Positions 42,823 to 51,455 of a stretch of DNA of 64,000 bases are shown here, piece after piece. Origin of the DNA: Chersky-840 sp035604715 (GTDB lineage: Bacteria; Actinomycetota; Acidimicrobiia; Acidimicrobiales; UBA8190); NCBI GenBank assembly GCA_963731665.1, contig CAVSWP010000011.1, positions 124,001-188,000 on the forward strand, read 5' to 3'. A program made the translations under genes and the position numbers. Within the stretch, counting starts at the first letter, position 1, and the number at the start of each line of letters is the position of its first letter. Under the pieces are notes generated by a model, which worked only from the letters and a program-made list of their open reading frames with translations, made no database searches and was not told the origin of the DNA.

Positions 42823-43443
42823 GTGAAGGGCACCGACGTACGCGCGCTGCGCAAAGGCGAGCACCGGGCGGCGGCGGCGGTGACGGCGCGAGCGCTCGTG
42901 GACTCACCGACGTCGGTCGCCATCTACGGTGACGACGCCGTCGACGCGCTGGCCGGGCTGTATGGCGAGCTCGGGCCGTTCTTCGAACTGCTCCCCTCGC
43001 CCCAGCTGGCGGCGTTCGCGGGCAGATGCGTCGTCGCCGCGGCCGGCATGGCCCCACCGGGGGGATGCATCGGGTCGTTCATGGCGGGAGAGACCTCCGG
43101 GCTGTCGGAGCCTTCAGCACTGCCGCTGCCGCCGGTGCCGCCGGTGGGCGACCCCGCCCGGGCTCACGCCTTCTGGGCGCAGTGGGCGGCGGCCGATCCC
43201 ACTGAGGCCCACTGGCACCTGGGCCCCGTCGGAGTCGAGCCCGGGTACCAGGGTCGGGGTATCGGCGGCGCCGTGATGCGAGCGGTGTGCGCCTGGCTCG
43301 ACGAGGACGCCCATCTGGCCTGGCTCGAGACCGACAAGCAACGCAACGTCCGCTTCTACAGTGCCCTGGGATTCGAGGTGGCCGCCCACGACATCGTGCT
43401 CGGGGTCGAGACGTGGTACATGCGACGGGAGCCGCGCCGGTGA
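42823..43443 (+). CDS. GNAT-family acetyltransferase
   Basis: The 206-aa GNAT protein has PVGVEPGYQGRGIGGAVM as acetyl-CoA loop and LETDKQRNVRFYSALGFEV at the end. The stop overlaps the GTG start of the exonuclease gene (GTGA). GTG 42823 is the likely start, with CATGAT six bases upstream acting as a -10. The very long open frame running in from 41269 is antisense to the ligase gene and is not coding. Substrate unknown. Confidence 0.8.
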   Translation: MKGTDVRALRKGEHRAAAAVTARALVDSPTSVAIYGDDAVDALAGLYGELGPFFELLPSPQLAAFAGRCVVAAAGMAPPGGCIGSFMAGETSGLSEPSALPLPPVPPVGDPARAHAFWAQWAAADPTEAHWHLGPVGVEPGYQGRGIGGAVMRAVCAWLDEDAHLAWLETDKQRNVRFYSALGFEVAAHDIVLGVETWYMRREPRR

Positions 43444-44336
43444 CGCCGCTCCGGGTCCATCTGGTCGACGGGACGTACGAGTTGTTCCGCCACTTCTACG
43501 GCGCGCCGCCCCGGGCGAGCTCCGAGGGGGGGGAGATCGGCGCGGTACGGGGGGTGGTGCTCTCGGTGTTGTCGATGTTGGGGGCGCGTACGTCACACAT
43601 CGGCGTGGCCACCGACCATGTCGTCGAATCGTTCCGCAACGACCTGTGGCCGGGCTACAAGACCGGTGACGGTGTCCCCGAAGCGCTCATGGCGCAGTTC
43701 CCCTTGCTGGAGACGGCGCTGGTTGCCATGGGAGTGCTGGTTTGGCCCATGGTCGAGCTCGAGGCTGACGACGCGCTGGCGTCGGCAGCCGCGGTGGCGG
43801 CCGACGACGATGCCGTCGCTCAGGTGCTCGTGTGCACGCCCGACAAGGACCTCGCCCAATGCGTCCGGGGAACCCGAGTCGTGCAGCTCGACCGGCGCAA
43901 GGACGTGATCACCGACGAGGAGGGGGTGCGCGCCCGCTACGGGATCGGACCGGGGTCGATCCCCGATTGGCTGGCGCTCGTCGGGGACAGCGCCGATGGG
44001 TTCCCGGGACTGGCGGGCTGGGGCAAACAGTCGGCATCGGTGGTCCTCGGGCACTACGAGCATCTCGAAGCCATCCCACCCTCGGTCGGGGACTGGGACC
44101 CCGACCTGAGGAAGTCGGTGCGCAGCGCGCCCAAGCTCGCCGAGCGACTGGCGTCGGAGATGGACCACGCCTTGTTGTTCCGCGACCTGGCTACGTTGCG
44201 GGTCGACCGGTCTCTGTTGGAGTCGGTGGCCGACCTGGAGTGGAGGGGCCCCACCGACGACTTCGAGGACATCGCACGCTTCCTCCGTGAACCTTCCCTG
44301 GCCGAACGGGCCGTCTCGTTGCGGCCCGACCGCTGA
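43440..44336 (+). CDS. 5'-3' exonuclease (PIN/H3TH domain)
   Basis: The 298-aa protein is a stand-alone 5'-nuclease domain like that of DNA polymerase I. Features are HLVDGTYELFRHFY at the start, the WPGYKTGDGVPEAL clamp region, metal-binding Asp residues in ELEADDALA and CTPDKDLAQCV, and the H3TH helix WLALVGDSADGFPGLAGWG. It would process flaps or RNA primers. Coupling to a GNAT gene is probably incidental or regulatory. No polymerase domain follows. Confidence 0.87.
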   Translation: MTPLRVHLVDGTYELFRHFYGAPPRASSEGGEIGAVRGVVLSVLSMLGARTSHIGVATDHVVESFRNDLWPGYKTGDGVPEALMAQFPLLETALVAMGVLVWPMVELEADDALASAAAVAADDDAVAQVLVCTPDKDLAQCVRGTRVVQLDRRKDVITDEEGVRARYGIGPGSIPDWLALVGDSADGFPGLAGWGKQSASVVLGHYEHLEAIPPSVGDWDPDLRKSVRSAPKLAERLASEMDHALLFRDLATLRVDRSLLESVADLEWRGPTDDFEDIARFLREPSLAERAVSLRPDR

Positions 44337-44376
44337 CCCGCCCGGGCCACCCACGACCTGGGTCGTCCTCGCCCGC

Positions 44377-44382
44377 TACCGT
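44377..44382 (+). promoter_or_regulatory. Leaderless-type -10 hexamer TACCGT
   Basis: TACCGT is followed by six bases and the ATG of the GH1 gene at 44389. Confidence 0.5.
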
Positions 44383-44388
44383 GCGGAC

Positions 44389-45597
44389 ATGAGCGCCCGC
44401 GGTCCAGACGAGCAAGCCCTCACCTTTCCTCCGGGGTTCGTGTGGGGGGCGGCCACCTCCGCCCATCAGATCGAGGGCGGCAACGTCAACAACGACTGGT
44501 GGGATTGGGAGCACAACCCCGAGTCGGGATGTGTCGAGTCGAGCGGCGACGCCTGCGACTCCTTCCACCACTGGCCCGAGGACGTCGGCCTGGTCGCCGA
44601 CCTCGGCCTGGGGGCCTACCGTTTCTCCCTGGAATGGAGCCGCATCGAGCCCGCCGAAGGTGAGTTCTCGCGAGCAGCCCTCGACCACTACCGGCGGATG
44701 TGCGCAGCCTGTCACGAGCGGGGCGTCTCGCCGGTGGTCAGCTTCCACCACTTCACGACTCCACGGTGGCTGACTGACCGCGGCGGCTGGGAGGCCGCCG
44801 ATGCACCCGAGCGGTTTGCTCGCTACGTCGAGCGCGTCACCGCCCATTTCGGTGATCTGATCGGTTGGGCCTGCACGTTCAACGAGCCCAACGTGGTGGC
44901 TGTGCTGGGCTACACCGTCGGCCTCTACCCACCCGGCATGAAAGACGAGTACGCCCGACACTTCGCGGTGAACGAGGCCCTGGTCCGCGCCCACCGGCTG
45001 GCCGTCGATGCCCTTCGCTCGGGGCCCGGTACGTTCCCGGTGGGCATCACCTTGTCGATGGAGGAGCTGGTGGCGGGCGAGGGAGGCGAGCAGACGCGTG
45101 ACGCCGCCGAGCAGATCCTCGAGAACACCTTCCTCGACGCCACGGGCGGTGACGACTTCATCGGTGTCCAGTGCTACGAGCGCACCGTCCTCGGCCCCAC
45201 CGGGCCCATCGCGCCCGCGCCCGGGACGCGCCTGACCCAGATGGGCTACGAGTTCTGGCCCCAGGTGGTGGAGTACACGGTGCGACGGGCCGCCGCCTAC
45301 ACGGGCATCCCCGTGCTGGTGACCGAGAACGGTCTCGCCACCGAGGACGACCGCGAGCGTATCGAGTTCATCACCACTGCCCTGACCGGGCTGCACCGTT
45401 GCATCTCGGACGGGATCGATGTGCGCGGGTACTTCGTGTGGAGCCTGCTCGACAACTTCGAATGGCACCTCGGCTTCGGCCCCAAGCTCGGCATCTGCGG
45501 CGTCGACCGGGTCACCTTCGAACGGCACCCCAAGCCCAGTGCCTACTGGTTCGGGAACGTGGCCAAGGCCAATGCCCTGACCCCCCACACCGGCTGA
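44389..45597 (+). CDS. GH1 family beta-glycosidase
   Basis: The 402-aa enzyme starts LTFPPGFVWGAATSAHQIEG, has acid/base Glu166 in TFNEPN and nucleophile Glu313 in VTENGLA, plus WSLLDNFEW near the end, all standard for GH1. It is slightly shorter than the 440-480 aa of most members because some loops are small. It would hydrolyse beta-glucosides or related glycosides in the cytoplasm; no signal peptide is seen and no sugar transporter is adjacent. A CCCCC-GGC-GGGGG hairpin follows the stop. Confidence 0.9.
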   Translation: MSARGPDEQALTFPPGFVWGAATSAHQIEGGNVNNDWWDWEHNPESGCVESSGDACDSFHHWPEDVGLVADLGLGAYRFSLEWSRIEPAEGEFSRAALDHYRRMCAACHERGVSPVVSFHHFTTPRWLTDRGGWEAADAPERFARYVERVTAHFGDLIGWACTFNEPNVVAVLGYTVGLYPPGMKDEYARHFAVNEALVRAHRLAVDALRSGPGTFPVGITLSMEELVAGEGGEQTRDAAEQILENTFLDATGGDDFIGVQCYERTVLGPTGPIAPAPGTRLTQMGYEFWPQVVEYTVRRAAAYTGIPVLVTENGLATEDDRERIEFITTALTGLHRCISDGIDVRGYFVWSLLDNFEWHLGFGPKLGICGVDRVTFERHPKPSAYWFGNVAKANALTPHTG

Positions 45598-45643
45598 CCC
45601 CCGGCGGGGGCCGACCCCGAGCACATCGGGCCATGTCCTCCCG

Positions 45644-45662
45644 TCAATGGTCGTACCATTGA
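45644..45662. promoter_or_regulatory. Perfect palindrome overlapping the promoter of a small gene
   Basis: TCAATGGTcgtACCATTGA has 8-bp arms with a 3-base centre. Its right arm contains TACCAT (45654-45659), seven bases before GTG 45667, so a bound dimer would cover the -10 and start of a leaderless gene. The motif is unlike the KstR-type sites. Confidence 0.6.
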
Positions 45663-45666
45663 GTCG

Positions 45667-45891
45667 GTGAAAGGTGACCGGGTCGAAATCGTCGTGGACG
45701 TGGGAGACGGCGTGCAGCGCTTCGACATCCTCGCCACGCGGGCCGGGCGACGCGTCGAGATCGCCAGCTCACGGGGCTCGGTCGAGGTCACCGAGGTGAC
45801 CCGGTCCGGTCGTGCCGTGCGAACGGCCCGGTTCATGGCCGCCCGGGTCGTCGCCGTCGTCGAGCATCCGGCTGAGGACTCCGAACGCTGA
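45667..45891 (+). CDS. Small beta-rich protein, unknown
   Basis: The 74-aa protein (MKGDRVEIVVDVGDGVQRF) alternates short hydrophobic and charged strands, without Cys or transmembrane segments, consistent with a small beta-sheet domain. GTG start with leaderless -10 and a palindrome over the promoter suggests that it is specifically regulated. Coding quality is good (strong third-position G/C). No family recognised. Confidence 0.6.
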   Translation: MKGDRVEIVVDVGDGVQRFDILATRAGRRVEIASSRGSVEVTEVTRSGRAVRTARFMAARVVAVVEHPAEDSER

Positions 45892-46016
45892 GCGGGCCCG
45901 CCGACACCTCGGTACGGGTCTGATGGCGGATGGTCCCCGCCACGTCGTGCTGCCCTGAGACCGGCGGTGCCCGCGCCCCAGAGAGGTGCGGCCGTCGTGG
46001 AGCACAGTGGTCGGCC

Positions 46017-47015
46017 GTGAAGGACACCGTGCTCCCGCATTCGACCCTGGGGACCAGTGGGCTGGAGGTCACGGCCATGGGCCTGGGGCTCGCCGCCCTG
46101 GGCCGGCCGGCGTACATCACCCTCGGTCGGGCCATCGACCTGGGCCCGGGTCGCGACCGCGACACCATGGAAGAGCGGTGCCACCGCATGCTCGACGCCG
46201 CCTACGCGTCGGGCATCCGCTACGTGGACGCGGCCCGCTCCTACGGGAAGGCCGAGGAGTTCCTGGCGTCGTGGTTGCACACCCGCCACATCGAGCCCGG
46301 CGCCATCACCGTGGGCTCGAAGTGGGGGTACCGCTACATCGGGGGGTGGGACATGGACGCCGCCGTCCACGAGACCAAGGACCTCTCGCTGGCCATGTTT
46401 CGCCGGCAGCTCCCGCTGACCACGGCCCTCCTCGGTCCTTTCCTGGGTCTGTACCAGGTGCACTCGGCCACGTTGGAGAGCGGCGTGCTCGATGACCGGG
46501 CGGTGCTGGGCGCCCTGGTCGAACTGGGCGCCGGCGGTGTGGCCGTGGGGCTGACCGTGAGCGGACCTGACCAGGCCGATGTGGTGCGCCGCGCCTTGGA
46601 CGCCGAGGTGGAGGGGGTCAACCCCTTCTCGACGGTGCAGGCCACGTGGAACGTGCTCGAGCCGTCGGTGGCCTCCGCCCTCGAGGAGGCGCGGGCCCGG
46701 GGTTGGGGGGTGCTCGTCAAAGAGGCCTTCGCCAACGGCCGCCTCACCGACCGGGGCGAGGGCCGGCCCCGGAGTGTGCTGCAGGACATCGCCGGGCGGC
46801 GGGGGGCCTCGGTCGACCAGGTCGCCCTGGCCGCCGCCACCTGCCAGCCGTGGGCGCACGTCGTCCTCTCCGGCGCGGTGACCCCGTCACAACTCGAGTC
46901 GAACCTGGCGGCGTTGGACGTGTCTCTCACCGACCAGGACTGGGACCAACTGGGGTCGCTGGCCGAAGATCGGTTCGAGTATTGGGGCCGAAGGAGTGCT
47001 CTGCCCTGGAGCTGA
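46017..47015 (+). CDS. Aldo/keto reductase
   Basis: The 332-aa AKR has the tetrad Asp71 and Tyr76 (YVDAARSYGKAE), Lys102 (TVGSKWGYR) and His149 (LYQVHSA). The C-terminal GAVTPSQLESNLAAL is the usual NADPH-binding end. Members of this subgroup reduce aldehydes, ketones or sugars. GTG 46017 is taken as start. Convergent with the BldD-like gene, with ten bases between stops. Confidence 0.87.
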   Translation: MKDTVLPHSTLGTSGLEVTAMGLGLAALGRPAYITLGRAIDLGPGRDRDTMEERCHRMLDAAYASGIRYVDAARSYGKAEEFLASWLHTRHIEPGAITVGSKWGYRYIGGWDMDAAVHETKDLSLAMFRRQLPLTTALLGPFLGLYQVHSATLESGVLDDRAVLGALVELGAGGVAVGLTVSGPDQADVVRRALDAEVEGVNPFSTVQATWNVLEPSVASALEEARARGWGVLVKEAFANGRLTDRGEGRPRSVLQDIAGRRGASVDQVALAAATCQPWAHVVLSGAVTPSQLESNLAALDVSLTDQDWDQLGSLAEDRFEYWGRRSALPWS

Positions 47016-47025
47016 ACAGCCGACC

Positions 47026-47607
47026 TCAGGTGTTGATGCGCAAGCTCAGTTCGTCGAGTCTCCGACCCATGGCATCAGGGGTCATGCCGAACAGACAGGC
47101 GATGGCGCGCACGTCGCTCGATCGGATCGTGATCAGCTGTCCGTTGAAGTCCTGGCGCTGCACCTGGATCATGCTCACGAACCTTCGGATCAGGTCGCGT
47201 TCGGGCCCGCTCACGTCGCGCAACCGGGTGAGGTCGATCGTCACGGTATCGCTGCTCTGCCAGGGTTGGGCGGCGGCGCGCTCCGGTGAAGTCGCCCCCG
47301 GGGCCTCGGCGTCCTTCGACATCCACCACCGGGTGGCGTCGGTTTCGTGCGGCAGGAGCTGGTCGACGCTGACACCGTAGAGCTTGGCCAACCGCTGCAA
47401 CCTCGACACCGAGACGGCTCGCTCGCCTCGCTCGTAGGCCCCGAGCACCGACGCCTTGAACTCCTGTGTCGAAGCGGCCTCCACGGCCTGGAGGGAGAGC
47501 CCGAGCTGGTTGCGCACGACCCGCAACCGGGCCCCCACGGCCCGGATATAGGACTGGGCCGCCTGGGTGTATTCCTCGTCGGCAGAGGTCGCTGTCTCGT
47601 CAGCCAT
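47026..47607 (-). CDS. bldD: BldD-type transcriptional regulator with c-di-GMP-binding domain
   Basis: The 193-aa protein has an N-terminal Xre-type HTH (GARLRVVRNQLGLSLQAVE, then SVLGAYERGERAVSVSRL). A linker follows, then a C-terminal domain with RQD at 151-153 and RSSD at 162-165. These fit the RxD-x8-RxxD c-di-GMP signature of Streptomyces BldD exactly. BldD binds a c-di-GMP tetramer, dimerises and represses developmental genes. The C-terminal sequence VSMIQVQRQDFNGQLITI parallels BldD closely. ATG 47607 is chosen because upstream codons lack conservation. A GGDEF-EAL gene is divergent. Confidence 0.88.
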   Translation of the reverse strand: MADETATSADEEYTQAAQSYIRAVGARLRVVRNQLGLSLQAVEAASTQEFKASVLGAYERGERAVSVSRLQRLAKLYGVSVDQLLPHETDATRWWMSKDAEAPGATSPERAAAQPWQSSDTVTIDLTRLRDVSGPERDLIRRFVSMIQVQRQDFNGQLITIRSSDVRAIACLFGMTPDAMGRRLDELSLRINT

Positions 47608-47820
47608 CACCCGTGGTCCCCACTCTCGGCAACGACGAGCCCCCGATCCGCACTCCACCGCCAGGTTCAAGCGCATCCTACGAAGCGCCGGGGGACGAGC
47701 ACGGGATACCCGGCCCCGTGGGTGCCCGATACCGCTCAGGGCCACCGATGACCACTTTCCGTGAGAAATTGGGGGCTGATCCTTGGTCTCCGTCAAGAAG
47801 AGCGGCCACGATGACGATGT

Positions 47821-50526
47821 TTGGCCGTGACTCCGGTCGAGGGGCAACTGCACCATCACCAGACCGCCTCGTCGTTCCGCACCCGGCTGCGGGGCAGGAT
47901 CCTCGACCCGACCGTCCTGGCCGGGCCACCGGCGGCCGGCGCCCTGTGCCTGTGTCGCCTCGGTGGCCTGATCGCCTCCATCCCCTACTGGGCGATCGTG
48001 GCCCTCGTCCTGGGCGCCCAGGCCGTGAGCATCGTGGTGGCCGCGCTGTGGACCGAACGGGCGCGCCGGTGGCAGCTCACTGCGTACGTGGGCGCCGTGA
48101 TGGGGGTGATCGGGGTGGTCGCCTACAGCACGGGGTGGGGGCCGATCCTGTCACTGGGATTCATTTTCGGCGCTGCCTACGTGCTCCAGCTCTCGGGCTC
48201 CGAGGCGGCCAAACCGGCCATGATCTGGACCGTCGTCTATATGGGCCTCGGAGAGCTGGCCATCTCTCTCGGGATCGCGCCCAGCCTCATCCGCAGGCCT
48301 CTGGTCCACGGCCTGGCCGGGTTGGGCCTGATCGGCGTGCTGCTCACGATCACGCTTTTGGGTCGCTCGGCGGCGGCGCGCGAGAAGGTCGAAGGCGAGC
48401 TCCGCCACTCCGAGAGCCGTTTCAAGGCCCTCGTCCGCAACGCCTCGGACATCATCGTGGTCGTCGACGCCCAGGGGTTGGCGCGCTATGTCAGCCCCGC
48501 CTTCGAGCGCATCCTGGGGATCTCCCCCGCCCAGTTGGGAACGCAGATGGCCGTGGACCTCATGCACCCGGACGACCTGGTGAACATGAGGGCCGAGGCG
48601 CGGGACATGGCTCCCGACGAGTTCAACGGATGGCGCTCCGAGGTGCGCCTCCAGCACGCCGACGGAACATGGCTGTGGTTCGAGGCCACGATCACCAACC
48701 GTCTCGAGGACCCCAATGTGCAGGGGATCGTGGCCAACCTCCACGACGTCACTGCCCGCAAGCAGGGCGAGGAGGCGTTGCGACAGGCCCACGAGCGCTT
48801 CCGGTCCGCCTTCGAGAACGCCCCGATCGGGATGGCCATGACCGACCTCGACGGTCGCATCCTGCGAGCCAATCCCGCCATGGCGCGGATCGTGGGGCGC
48901 AGCGCCGATGACCTGGGCGGGATGACCGTCCACGAGCTCACCCACCCCGACGACCGAGATGCGAGCGCCGCCGAGATGCGCCGGCTGGTCGCCGAGGCCT
49001 CGGACGGGTACCGGATCGAAAAGCGCTACTGCCACTCCGACGGCCACGAGGTATGGGTGTCGGTCAGCGTGTCGTGCGTGCGCGACGACGAAGGACGGCC
49101 GAGTTACCTCATTGACCAGGTCGAGGACGTGACCGAGCGCCGGGCCCTGCGTGAGCGACTCGCCTACGCGGCGATTCACGATCCACTCACGGCGCTGCCC
49201 AACCGTGTGCTGTTCATGGACCGGCTCGAGACGGCACTGAGCCGGGCGGCGCGCCACGGACGGGAGGTGGCGGTCATCTTCCTCGACATCGACCGGTTCA
49301 AGCTCGTCAACGACGGCATGGGCCATGCCGCGGGCGACCGACTGCTCGAGGCGGTGGCGGAGCGCCTCGAACGCGTGATGCGGCCGAGCGACACTGTGGC
49401 GCGCTTCGGTGGCGACGAGTTCGTGGTGTTGTGCGACGAGATCGCCGACGAGTCGGTGGCCTTCGAGATGGCCCAACGCCTAGCGGACGCCCTGCGGCCG
49501 CCGGTCAACCTGGCCGAAGGGGAGATCTTCGTGACCGCCAGCCTGGGGCTGGCGCTCTCCGGCGGTGACCGGGACTCGGCGGCCAGCCTCCTGCGCGACG
49601 CCGACTCGGCCATGTACGTGGCCAAGGAACGCGGTCGTGCCCGGGTCGAGGTGTTCGACCCCAAGAACCACGGCCTGGTGCTGGCCAAGATCCGCATGCG
49701 CAGCGAGCTCCACGGGGCGCTCGAGCGGGGTGAGTTCCGCGTGTACTACCAGCCCATCGTGGAACTGGCCACCGGCCGCGTGTCCGGGGTCGAGGCCCTG
49801 TTGCGCTGGCAACACCCCGAGCGGGGGCTGCTGCACCCCGGCGAGTTCCTGTCGATGACCGAGGAAAGCGGGCTGATCACGCCTATCGGTGCGTGGGTGC
49901 TCGAGGAGTCCTGTCGCCAGGCGGTGGCCTGGACCCGCCGACGCGCCAACGACGGCCTGAGCCCCGATCCCATCAGCGTGAGTGTCAACCTCTCGCCGAG
50001 ACAGCTCATCGAGCCGACGCTCGTCGACGATGTGGCCTCCATCGTGTCCGCCTCGGGGATCGCCCCCGAGTCGGTGTGGCTCGAGATCACCGAGGGCGCA
50101 CTGGCCGCCGACACCGAGTCGACGCTGGCCGTGCTGCGTCGACTTCGGGCCCTGGGGATTCGGCTCGCCATCGACGACTTCGGGACCGGATACGCGTCGC
50201 TCGGATACCTCAAGAGCTTCCCCGTGGAAGTGTTGAAGATCGACCGCAGCTTCATGGAGGGCCTCGGGCGCGCCACCGAGGACGCCACCATCGTCCGCTC
50301 GGTGGTGGCGCTCGCCCGCTCGCTGGGCCTGGACTGCGTGGCCGAGGGGATCGAGCGGCCCGAGCAGCTCGAGGAGCTGCGCGCCATGGGCTGCGCCTTC
50401 GGCCAGGGATTCCTCCTCGGCGTCCCGCTTCCCGCCGACGTCCTCGGCGAGCAGCTCGGCGACGATCTCAGCCCGTGGACGGTCAACTCGTCCGGGCTGT
50501 TCGAAGCAGCCGCAGCCCACCCCTAG
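47821..50526 (+). CDS. Membrane-bound PAS-PAS-GGDEF-EAL c-di-GMP cyclase/phosphodiesterase
   Basis: The 901-aa protein has about five or six N-terminal helices (residues 35-185), two PAS/PAC domains (about 195-315 and 320-445), a GGDEF domain with intact GGDEF near 530, and an EAL domain with EAL near 658. Further EAL catalytic residues are visible (NLSPRQL, LEITEG, IDDFGTG, LKIDR, AEGIE). Both cyclase and phosphodiesterase chemistry are therefore possible. The start may be TTG 47821 or GTG 47827. It is divergent from bldD, whose product senses the same nucleotide. Its TAG stop shares the CTAG palindrome with the convergent gene. Confidence 0.93.
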   Translation: MAVTPVEGQLHHHQTASSFRTRLRGRILDPTVLAGPPAAGALCLCRLGGLIASIPYWAIVALVLGAQAVSIVVAALWTERARRWQLTAYVGAVMGVIGVVAYSTGWGPILSLGFIFGAAYVLQLSGSEAAKPAMIWTVVYMGLGELAISLGIAPSLIRRPLVHGLAGLGLIGVLLTITLLGRSAAAREKVEGELRHSESRFKALVRNASDIIVVVDAQGLARYVSPAFERILGISPAQLGTQMAVDLMHPDDLVNMRAEARDMAPDEFNGWRSEVRLQHADGTWLWFEATITNRLEDPNVQGIVANLHDVTARKQGEEALRQAHERFRSAFENAPIGMAMTDLDGRILRANPAMARIVGRSADDLGGMTVHELTHPDDRDASAAEMRRLVAEASDGYRIEKRYCHSDGHEVWVSVSVSCVRDDEGRPSYLIDQVEDVTERRALRERLAYAAIHDPLTALPNRVLFMDRLETALSRAARHGREVAVIFLDIDRFKLVNDGMGHAAGDRLLEAVAERLERVMRPSDTVARFGGDEFVVLCDEIADESVAFEMAQRLADALRPPVNLAEGEIFVTASLGLALSGGDRDSAASLLRDADSAMYVAKERGRARVEVFDPKNHGLVLAKIRMRSELHGALERGEFRVYYQPIVELATGRVSGVEALLRWQHPERGLLHPGEFLSMTEESGLITPIGAWVLEESCRQAVAWTRRRANDGLSPDPISVSVNLSPRQLIEPTLVDDVASIVSASGIAPESVWLEITEGALAADTESTLAVLRRLRALGIRLAIDDFGTGYASLGYLKSFPVEVLKIDRSFMEGLGRATEDATIVRSVVALARSLGLDCVAEGIERPEQLEELRAMGCAFGQGFLLGVPLPADVLGEQLGDDLSPWTVNSSGLFEAAAAHP

Positions 50527-51188
50527 AAGGCGGCGGACCCGACGTCCCGTGGCGCAGGGCCGATGCCGTCGTCCCCGGCTGCGCTCGACTGGGGGTGGGG
50601 TGGCGCCACGTCTCCGAGGTGGTTGTCCGAAACACCCAGGGGTCCCGCCAGGGTCGAGACGCACCCGTGCCAGGCCGCCTCGCTCAGTCGCCGCCGGGCG
50701 GACCGCAAGAGGTCGAGCAGCTCCGGCGCGACCTGGGCGCCCCAGGCCGGGTTGACCATCACGATGTCGAGCTCGTTGGCGGCTGTCAGCTCCACCAACA
50801 CGGCAGCGTCGTGCTCGGGTAGCTCCCGGGTCATGTCGCTGAAGCGGTCCCGGAAACGGAGCGATCCGGGCTCGCCGAAGTCGCGGTAGGCGACGGCGCG
50901 GTCGCAGCTCGCGTAGAGGTGCACCCAGGCCTCGGCCTGCGATCCGATGCAGCTCACCAGCAGCGGGCGCTCATCGAGGTCCAAGAGCGACACCGGGAAA
51001 CCGTCGGTCCCATAACAGGCATGGCACAGCCCGGCGGCCTGCACCTCGTCGCCGGCTCCCCATTCCTCGAGGAGGGACGACACCCGTCGAAGGTGTTCCA
51101 AGAGCGTTCCGCCCGGGTGCTCGATACGGCCGGCACCCCGTCGGACGAGGAGATCGAGCGCGGGGCGCTTCCACCATCCATCACCCAT
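50523..51188 (-). CDS. DUF6817-like (HD-type) protein
   Basis: The 221-aa protein carries IEHPGGTLLEHLRRVSSLLEEWG, then AAGLCHACYGTDGFP. This His-rich helical arrangement is seen in DUF6817 proteins and is reminiscent of HD hydrolases, but without a clear HD doublet. Later VAYRDFG and EHDAAVLVELTAANELD segments fit the same domain. The C terminus is low complexity. Position next to a c-di-GMP enzyme is suggestive only. ATG 51188 is preferred over 51230. Confidence 0.65.
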   Translation of the reverse strand: MGDGWWKRPALDLLVRRGAGRIEHPGGTLLEHLRRVSSLLEEWGAGDEVQAAGLCHACYGTDGFPVSLLDLDERPLLVSCIGSQAEAWVHLYASCDRAVAYRDFGEPGSLRFRDRFSDMTRELPEHDAAVLVELTAANELDIVMVNPAWGAQVAPELLDLLRSARRRLSEAAWHGCVSTLAGPLGVSDNHLGDVAPPHPQSSAAGDDGIGPAPRDVGSAAF

Positions 51189-51455
51189 GACGTCTCCCTC
51201 GGTCGCCGCAGTGTCGGCGCCGACGTCCACGTTGCGCGTGGGAGAAGGCGTGTGTCAAAAGCGGTGGCGGGTGAGGCCCGGTGAGGTCGGTGCCGGGGGA
51301 CACGACAGGACGGGAGGGGTGGCGGCGCACCGGGTGGGGACGGGACAACACCGCATGCCCCGTCGAGGCGACTGCGGGGTTGACCTACAGTGGGCGGGGC
51401 TCGGACATCACTGGGGTCGGGCACGAACAGCCTCTTGCATAGGAGGACACGGGCA

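Noticed and set aside
47608..47820. Search for a BldD binding site between bldD and the GGDEF-EAL gene
   Set aside because: No convincing match to the published BldD palindrome was seen by eye, so autoregulation is not claimed.
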